The notes under the pieces: generated by a model
What the model was told of the DNA's origin: nothing
Databases searched by the model: none
Seen by the model: only the letters and a program-made list of their open reading frames with translations
Made by a program: the position numbers and the translations under genes
IMG/VR virus record: IMGVR_UViG_3300007345_000243
Span: 1-25,658 of that record
From: a virus
Strand: one strand, 5' to 3'
DNA length: 25,658 bases
Shown: piece by piece, positions 20,929-25,658 of the stretch
Layout of the letters: each line of letters starts with the position of its first letter
Position numbering within the stretch: the stretch's first letter is position 1

Positions 20929-21881
20929 TACCTAGCTCCTCTCTGCTGGATTTTTTGCTTTTCACGAGCCACAGTCTTCAACCATTGGTCTTCAGACATA
21001 TTATGCGGCTTGAGTCCGCGAATCCTTTCGAGTTCGCTATTAGAGAAACGAACACCGCTTTGCTTTCCTCGTGATTGTTGCCGACCACTTGGCGTGGCTG
21101 AAGCGACTCTTTGCACGGCGGGTCGCGATTCACTTCCTGCGGCGACAGGTGCCTCTTGGCCTCTGTCTATATCAGGATACGCTTTTCCGATTCGGGAATC
21201 TAGTGCCTGATAATAGTCTTCGCTGTCGGGCTCATAGCCCTCGTTGATTAAGTTAAAGTGCGTAAAATATGCAAACTGAGTGGCCTGCATATTTTCTTCA
21301 TTCTCAGCGTCGCCATACCACTTATTTTTTTCATGCCAGCCCAGAGCTTGCTCGGTGGGCTTGATTTCTTGCTGTGGTCCTGCCTGCGGCTGTGCTTGCT
21401 GTTGGGCCTGTTGATACTGCTGATACTGCTGATACTGTTGAGATTGCTGAGCGTGTTGCTCTTGCCTTGATTTTGCCGTTTTAATTTTTTCTTTCTTAAT
21501 TGCTATTTCATTTTTTAAGGTCGTAGCCTGCGACATTAAATCAGCATCGCCGCTGTTTACGGCTTGACGATACAAATCATCGACTTGCGACTCTTGGGCT
21601 TTAACCTTGTCCTCTTCGGCCTGCAAGGTTGTAGTATGCTGTTGAGTCGATAGCTGTCGATAATGCTGAAGCTCTTGTTCTCGTTGCTGAGCAATGTTTA
21701 TTGCGGCTTCGGCACGCTGTTCTGCGTCCCTTGCCTTTTGATTCAGCTTGTTGACTCTGCGAGAAACCCTCTTTGAGTATTCGGTTAGCTCGTCTTCGGA
21801 TTGACCTTCCTGCTCTGGCGCATCGGATATTTCAATCTGAAGCTCTTCTTCGGGTTGCTGTACTTCAGCTTTTTCAATCAT
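20928..21881 (-). CDS. Head scaffolding protein, 317 aa
   Basis: It is acidic at the N-terminus (residues 1-35). A long coiled coil runs from about 33 to 146 (RRVNKLNQKARDAEQRAEAA, then INIAQQREQELQHYRQL), followed by a Gln/Tyr-rich linker (QQYQQYQQYQQAQQQAQ, residues 148-164). A globular segment with WHEKNKWYGDAENEENMQAT, HFNLINEGYEPDSEDYYQAL and DSRIGKAYPD follows, and the C-terminus is basic (SGRQQSRGKQSG to the end). The WHEKNxWYG and DSEDYYxxLDxRI motifs are typical of phage scaffold proteins that bind the capsid shell through a basic C-terminus. It lies between portal and capsid genes, as usual. It overlaps the upstream gene by ATGA. It is unlikely to contain a protease, as no catalytic motif is visible. 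Confidence 0.78.
   Translation of the reverse strand: MIEKAEVQQPEEELQIEISDAPEQEGQSEDELTEYSKRVSRRVNKLNQKARDAEQRAEAAINIAQQREQELQHYRQLSTQQHTTTLQAEEDKVKAQESQVDDLYRQAVNSGDADLMSQATTLKNEIAIKKEKIKTAKSRQEQHAQQSQQYQQYQQYQQAQQQAQPQAGPQQEIKPTEQALGWHEKNKWYGDAENEENMQATQFAYFTHFNLINEGYEPDSEDYYQALDSRIGKAYPDIDRGQEAPVAAGSESRPAVQRVASATPSGRQQSRGKQSGVRFSNSELERIRGLKPHNMSEDQWLKTVAREKQKIQQRGAR
21412..21438 (-). repeat. Three-unit 9-bp tandem repeat coding QYQ in the scaffold linker
   Basis: The plus strand reads tgatactgc, tgatactgc, tgatactgt, followed by a degenerate fourth unit. Copy number changes would lengthen or shorten the Gln/Tyr linker without a frameshift. Confidence 0.85.
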
Positions 21882-22288
21882 AGGATGCTCACTATATCGT
21901 CAGGGTTAAAAATTGTGCCAATCACCTCATCATCGTTGATGATCCGCACCTCCGCGCCGTCGTCCAGTTTAAATCTGGCACCTGAGTAACGGCCGATTAA
22001 AATCCACTGTCTCTCTTTACACCACGGCGTGTCGCCATACTTATCCGTGTCGTTATAGCAAAGCGGCCCCATTTTGACCACATATGCGACCACAGTGGCA
22101 AGCGCCTCGCGATCCATGGTGGCTTTTGTCAGATGAATGCCGCCCTTGGATTTCGCGACTCCTGACCACGGCAAGACGAGCATTCTCCAGCCTGTTGGAT
22201 CTGGCATTCGCTCGATAGCGCTTTTTTCTAAAAGACTAGGATCGAGTACAACCCGATCCGATTCGACGTAGGCTTCTTCTGCTCCCAT
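21878..22288 (-). CDS. GroES-like co-chaperonin, 136 aa
   Basis: Residues 35-56 (RMLVLPWSGVAKSKGGIHLT) match the GroES first strand and mobile loop. In E. coli GroES the loop carries G-G-I-V-L, and here it is G-G-I-H-L (residues 49-53). The rest follows the GroES barrel: ATVVAYVVKMGPLCYND (64-80), QWILIGRYSGARFKLDDGAE (94-113) and VRIINDDEVIGTIFNPDDI (114-132). GroES is 97 aa; the extra length is mainly an N-terminal extension (1-30) and a loop with two Cys (C77, C90). Heptamers of such proteins cap GroEL; T4 gp31 is the precedent for a phage version needed for capsid folding. The position between portal and scaffold agrees. It starts at a TAATG junction with GGGAG upstream. Confidence 0.8.
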   Translation of the reverse strand: MGAEEAYVESDRVVLDPSLLEKSAIERMPDPTGWRMLVLPWSGVAKSKGGIHLTKATMDREALATVVAYVVKMGPLCYNDTDKYGDTPWCKERQWILIGRYSGARFKLDDGAEVRIINDDEVIGTIFNPDDIVSIL

Positions 22289-22470
22289 TACTTCTCCCTA
22301 AAGTAGTCTGAGATTTGTTCTTCAATCAATGATAGCGCGGTTAATTCTCCTTGTACACTTTTGTAGTGTTCTATGGAATTAAGTCCACCGCCCATGAGCA
22401 TATCTTGAATTAAGCCCTTGCGCTCTTCAATAGTCCGCTTAATTCGGTGGGCCAGATCAATGTCGTCCAT
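22288..22470 (-). CDS. Small helical protein, 60 aa
   Basis: The protein is predicted to be one or two helices (residues 3-27, DIDLAHRIKRTIEERKGLIQ, and 34-58, YKSVQGELTALSLIEEQISD). It resembles small proteins I recall directly after the portal of many marine phages. It is charged, soluble and without Cys. TAATG junctions couple it to both neighbours. Function unknown; a portal- or scaffold-binding accessory is possible. Confidence 0.65.
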   Translation of the reverse strand: MDDIDLAHRIKRTIEERKGLIQDMLMGGGLNSIEHYKSVQGELTALSLIEEQISDYFREK

Positions 22471-22679
22471 TATTCAATCTCATAAAAGCCAAGGCCCTTT
22501 GTCGCCGCACCGCCGCCTTTAATTTTCTTCTTTACTCGCTTCACAAGGCCGCCTTGACCGTATTTTTTAGCATTTTGCATAGCAATAGCGACTGCTTGGT
22601 CCTGCGATTTCCCTGTTTTTTTCTCATTGCGAATATTTTCGCTTATAACTTTTTGGCTTTTTCCAGCTTTCAGAGGCAT
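22470..22679 (-). CDS. Small basic protein with PLKxGKSQK start, 69 aa
   Basis: I start at ATG 22679, with AGGAG seven bases upstream. An in-frame TTG two codons earlier is less likely. The sequence MPLKAGKSQKVISENIRNEK, then GKSQDQAVAIAMQNAKK, is a common short phage pattern (PLKxGxSxxxIxxNI followed by QAVAIA), found in many tailed phages. Residues 47-58 are basic and Gly-rich (KRVKKKIKGGGA). Function unknown; a helix-turn-helix-like or nucleic-acid-binding role is possible from charge and spacing. Confidence 0.72.
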   Translation of the reverse strand: MPLKAGKSQKVISENIRNEKKTGKSQDQAVAIAMQNAKKYGQGGLVKRVKKKIKGGGAATKGLGFYEIE

Positions 22680-22688
22680 AACCAACTC

Positions 22689-25196
22689 CTATTGTAATGG
22701 GCCATATTTTGTGGCCAGTTCTGTCAATTTTAAATTAGCTTGTTGGGCCAATCTTTGAATTGCTAAATCCATTTTCTCAGAATTATTGCGCTCAGTCGCA
22801 TCGATCCTCTGTTTTGCGATCTCAGCTTCGAGCAACTTTTCATTCGCTTTAGCCTCCTCGCGCACTTCAAATTGTTGTTGGTCTTGCTCCATTTCTGCTT
22901 GGCGCAAGGCCAGTTCTTGTTCTCTAATCGCAACTAGAGGATCGTCTGCGCTACCCTGCCCAATGCTAAGCAAAAGCTCTTGAGTTAATTGCGCCAAAAT
23001 AGGTGAGGAGACCCGCTCTACAATGCCAGTCATCTCCTGTTGCATTGCCTGCACTTGATCTGGTGGAATTTGGCCTGTCGCCGCCGCCTGCTCTAACTGA
23101 GCCATTTGCTGTTGCAATTCTGGAGGAATTTGCTCGGAAGCCATGGCGCTTGCCATGAATTGCAAGTGTTGCATCATGTGAGCAATAATTCCGCCCTGCA
23201 AGGCGGGCGTCGTTTTGACGATTTCCGTAAGAAAAAGACTTCTGTGGGCGTCAATGTGCGCCTGATGATTCTGTTGCGGGAATGCCTGCGCGGGGTTACC
23301 CATCATAAAGCCACTATTTTCTAATCCCGCATCGACAGGCTGTGGAGTAGGGGGCGGTGCAGGCGGCTGTAACAGCCCCTCCACGTTATCAACACCCAAA
23401 GCCGCGTACATTCTTCTGTAGGCTTCATATACTCCTGTGGGACCGTGTACCTGCGGGTTTGACTGCACAAGCTGTAAAAGCTCTTGAGCTAAGGTAATCC
23501 GTTGGCTCTGGCTGAAAATATTGGGGTCGCTGACAGGAATAATGTCGACTCGACTGTCAAAGTCCTCAACCTTGACCTCTGACGGCCCAGAGCCAGTCAT
23601 GTATGGATATGCAGGCGGCAAATATTCGGCAAATACTCGTGCTAAAAGTTGAAACTCAATTCGTTGGCTGTAATGTAGGCGTTTGTGTATCGCGGACATA
23701 ACCTTGGTGCCGCGCTCTAGTAGGGCCACGGTGGTTCCCACTGGCATCGCTTGATTCATATCGCCGACATTCATGTCAGCAATCGACGCAAACCGCTTAC
23801 CTGACTCCACCAGAAGGCCAAGCAAGCTCATCAGGACATTACTGGGCTCTTTTATAGGTAAGGGTATTAGGTTCTCGCGCAAACTGCCGCCAGTAGTGTC
23901 AATATCACGAAATTCGCCGGGCTGTAGAGGCTCGTCCTCGTCTCGAATACGCATCCCACGCGCTTTAAACCCAGCAGGCAGGTTGGCCAGTGTGCCCGCG
24001 TCAATAAGCTGTCTAAGAATAGATGTAGACGCTTTGGCAAGACCCCCAATCATGTGGCTGAGGCCCAGTCCGTAAAATCCAAGGCCGGGCAAAAACTTGT
24101 ACTGCACAAAATAGTTGATTTTTGCCTTGAGTTCATCGGCTTCAAGGTAATTGCGCCTGATCGACAAAACCTTTTGACTGCGCTCGTCAATAGTGACGAT
24201 GTAAGGCAATTTAAGCCCTGTGGGCTGTCCATCTGCGCCTAGATCCTCAAATCCGACGAGATCGAGCACCGTATGCACCTCATACACAACATGATCGCGC
24301 TCATTCATCCCGTTGGGTTCTAATCCTTCAATCGAATCAATTTGCTCCTCGATTTCATCGCGATTTGGGACGTAATTGCCGCTCTTAATTTCCACGTCCG
24401 CGTAAAACCCGTTTAGCTGTTGCTTGCGAATCTCATTGGGCGACATTCTAAGCACATGAGTTACCCGCTCTGCCGTTGTTAGGTCGGAAGACTCGTAGGG
24501 CACCACCAAATCCTGCGGCTCGATAAACTTTGACATGGCCCTATTCACCGCCGTGTCAAAGTAAACTTTTTTGAATGCAGTTCCCGCGAGGGGCAAGTAA
24601 AACAACATCATGTCTAGCTCTGGATCAAACTCTTGCATGACATTCAAAATGTAGAAGTTCATAAATCCTTCTACCCGAGATGCTTGAGCCTCTGTTTCGG
24701 GAGTGCGAGCGCCCATTATTTCAGTCTTAACGGGGCCCTTCGCAGGCAACATTTCTTTGTAAGCCTGCGCTTGAAACTGAGTGACAGCTTCGGCAAGAAT
24801 CGGATGGATAACCCCAGACGAGCCTTGAAATGGCGAGCTTCGCATTTCATCAAACTTCATGCCCAAGTATTTCAGCCCGTCGACATAGGTTTTTTCCCAA
24901 TCAGAGCGGCTTTCTTTGTCATTTTCGATGTTGGCAATCGTGTCTTTTGCCAAAAGCATCAAATCATTGTCTTCTACAAAGTCGACAAGATTTGCATCGA
25001 AAGGTATCGCGGGTGGCGCTTCTGGCGGGGCCTCGATTTCGTTATCAACAAGGATTTCGTCATCTGTCACCAAGACTTGTGCCGCTTCGCGTATTAAATC
25101 TTGGCGGCTAGGCTCTGGAATGACCTCCATTGCGCGGCCGAGGGGTATGACATCGGGGTTGGTATCTGTTCCTAGTTCTCTTTTTTCAATAGCCAT
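22689..25196 (-). CDS. Portal protein, P22-like, 835 aa
   Basis: The portal forms the dodecameric ring through which DNA is packaged. The N-terminal 75 residues are acidic and Pro-rich. The core begins with DLMLLAKDTIANIENDKESR, then SDWEKTYVDGLKYLGMKF, SPFQGSSGVIHPILAEAVTQ and FQAQAYKEMLP, the pattern of large portal proteins of podoviruses with P22-like architecture. Wing and stem helices follow (GLGFYGLGLSHMIGGLAKAS). Residues about 610-635 are Pro-rich, and residues about 690-830 are Gln/Glu-rich helical, comparable to the long P22 portal barrel helices. P22 gp1 is 725 aa, so this is somewhat longer. It overlaps the terminase stop by one base (TGATG). Order and motifs make the call firm. 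Confidence 0.88.
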   Translation of the reverse strand: MAIEKRELGTDTNPDVIPLGRAMEVIPEPSRQDLIREAAQVLVTDDEILVDNEIEAPPEAPPAIPFDANLVDFVEDNDLMLLAKDTIANIENDKESRSDWEKTYVDGLKYLGMKFDEMRSSPFQGSSGVIHPILAEAVTQFQAQAYKEMLPAKGPVKTEIMGARTPETEAQASRVEGFMNFYILNVMQEFDPELDMMLFYLPLAGTAFKKVYFDTAVNRAMSKFIEPQDLVVPYESSDLTTAERVTHVLRMSPNEIRKQQLNGFYADVEIKSGNYVPNRDEIEEQIDSIEGLEPNGMNERDHVVYEVHTVLDLVGFEDLGADGQPTGLKLPYIVTIDERSQKVLSIRRNYLEADELKAKINYFVQYKFLPGLGFYGLGLSHMIGGLAKASTSILRQLIDAGTLANLPAGFKARGMRIRDEDEPLQPGEFRDIDTTGGSLRENLIPLPIKEPSNVLMSLLGLLVESGKRFASIADMNVGDMNQAMPVGTTVALLERGTKVMSAIHKRLHYSQRIEFQLLARVFAEYLPPAYPYMTGSGPSEVKVEDFDSRVDIIPVSDPNIFSQSQRITLAQELLQLVQSNPQVHGPTGVYEAYRRMYAALGVDNVEGLLQPPAPPPTPQPVDAGLENSGFMMGNPAQAFPQQNHQAHIDAHRSLFLTEIVKTTPALQGGIIAHMMQHLQFMASAMASEQIPPELQQQMAQLEQAAATGQIPPDQVQAMQQEMTGIVERVSSPILAQLTQELLLSIGQGSADDPLVAIREQELALRQAEMEQDQQQFEVREEAKANEKLLEAEIAKQRIDATERNNSEKMDLAIQRLAQQANLKLTELATKYGPLQ

Positions 25197-25658
25197 CAGT
25201 AATAAGCCCTTCTATCCCGCCGCATCGGATGAATCTCCCTGTCATAGTCATCACCTAACGACAAAAAGCCGCCCTGCCGAAAACGCATAAGCGCCATTGT
25301 GGCCGAGTCACAAAAATCATCATGGTCGCCATAAGGAAAAGCGGCCATTTCTTCAATGACTTCCTCGGCAAAGCTTTCATCTGGTGCCCAAACCATGCCT
25401 GACTCGAAAATCGGGGCAACAGAGTTCATTCTGGCAATCTTATCCTGCCCCCGACTTGGTGTATAGGCAGTCACGGGAATACCGACTCGACGCAATTCTT
25501 GCGTTAATGGCGTACCGCTCGCTTTTGCCTCAATCAGCACGCAGTCTGGCTCCCAATATTTATATTCTTCCCAAGCCAATTTCTTCAGTTCTGGGAAATC
25601 TGCCCGTACACGCTTGGCATCCAGCAAAATGATCTGCTCGGGGTCGCCATCTTGAGGC
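25196..25658 (-). CDS. Terminase large subunit, C-terminal part (5' end outside window)
   Basis: The frame is open to the window edge (upstream codons read PQDGDPEQIILLDAKRV), so the ATPase part lies to the right. The visible part is the RNase H-like nuclease of the packaging motor: LLDAKRVRADFPELKKLA, VLIEAKASGTPLTQELRRVG, then YTPSRGQDKIARMNSVAPIF and the final HDDFCDSATMALMRFRQ. The acidic residue in IEAKASG and the Asp in HDDxxD are expected to bind the metals. This matches the C-terminal domain of phage large terminases, which cut concatemers and move DNA. No start inside the window should be accepted, because the family needs the missing N-terminus. Confidence 0.9.
   Translation of the reverse strand, partial: PQDGDPEQIILLDAKRVRADFPELKKLAWEEYKYWEPDCVLIEAKASGTPLTQELRRVGIPVTAYTPSRGQDKIARMNSVAPIFESGMVWAPDESFAEEVIEEMAAFPYGDHDDFCDSATMALMRFRQGGFLSLGDDYDREIHPMRRDRRAYY

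Noticed and set aside
21412-21447. CRISPR-like or iteron array
   Set aside because: Units are 9 bp without spacers and lie in frame within the scaffold gene.
25625-25627. TTG as a start for the terminase fragment
   Set aside because: The frame is open further upstream to the window edge and reads typical terminase sequence, so the true start is outside.

Overview
The window is one continuous piece of the virion-structure and assembly module of a tailed double-stranded DNA phage. Every supported gene lies on the minus strand, so the reading order is from high to low coordinates. The genes are packed with 1-20 base overlaps or gaps of a few bases, and many junctions are of the TAATG, TGATG or ATGA type. 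There are no tape-measure, tail-tube or sheath genes. A large-barrel portal, two connector-type proteins, a P22 gp10-like nozzle protein and a run of large ejection-type proteins point to a short-tailed (podovirus-like) particle. Many of the small proteins look like families I recall from uncultured marine phages, so a marine bacterial host is likely, but this is inference. Host, lysis and replication genes are not in the window.

Head block (25658 to about 17680): the C-terminal part of the large terminase, portal, a small basic protein, a 60-aa helical protein, a GroES-like co-chaperonin, scaffold, a conserved protein of unknown role, a capsid-associated protein, the major capsid protein, a strong intrinsic terminator, and two beta-rich structural proteins. 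The co-chaperonin between portal and scaffold suggests that capsid folding needs a modified host GroEL chamber.

Small basic protein island (about 17676 to 15155): four very Lys/Arg-rich proteins (94, 70, 84 and 121 aa) and a 60-aa EF-hand protein, plus a 399-aa Pro/Gly-rich protein with an EF-hand loop. This is the least understood part of the window.

Connector and tail block (15154 to 9155): a conserved 231-aa protein, two probable adaptor proteins with a 107-aa protein between them, a Rossmann-like predicted transferase (MptE/DUF115 or sialyltransferase-like), a 96-aa helical protein, a beta-rich structural protein, the nozzle protein and a 105-aa tail protein.

Ejection block (9158 to 1): four large proteins of 664, 1101, 482 and more than 802 aa. 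They show a cationic amphipathic helix, long 18- and 22-residue helical repeats and a glycine-zipper segment. These are features expected of proteins that leave the capsid and form a conduit across the host envelope. The last gene runs off the left edge. No RNA gene, CRISPR array, insertion sequence, attachment site or credible promoter was seen. There is no gene-free stretch longer than about 125 bases.
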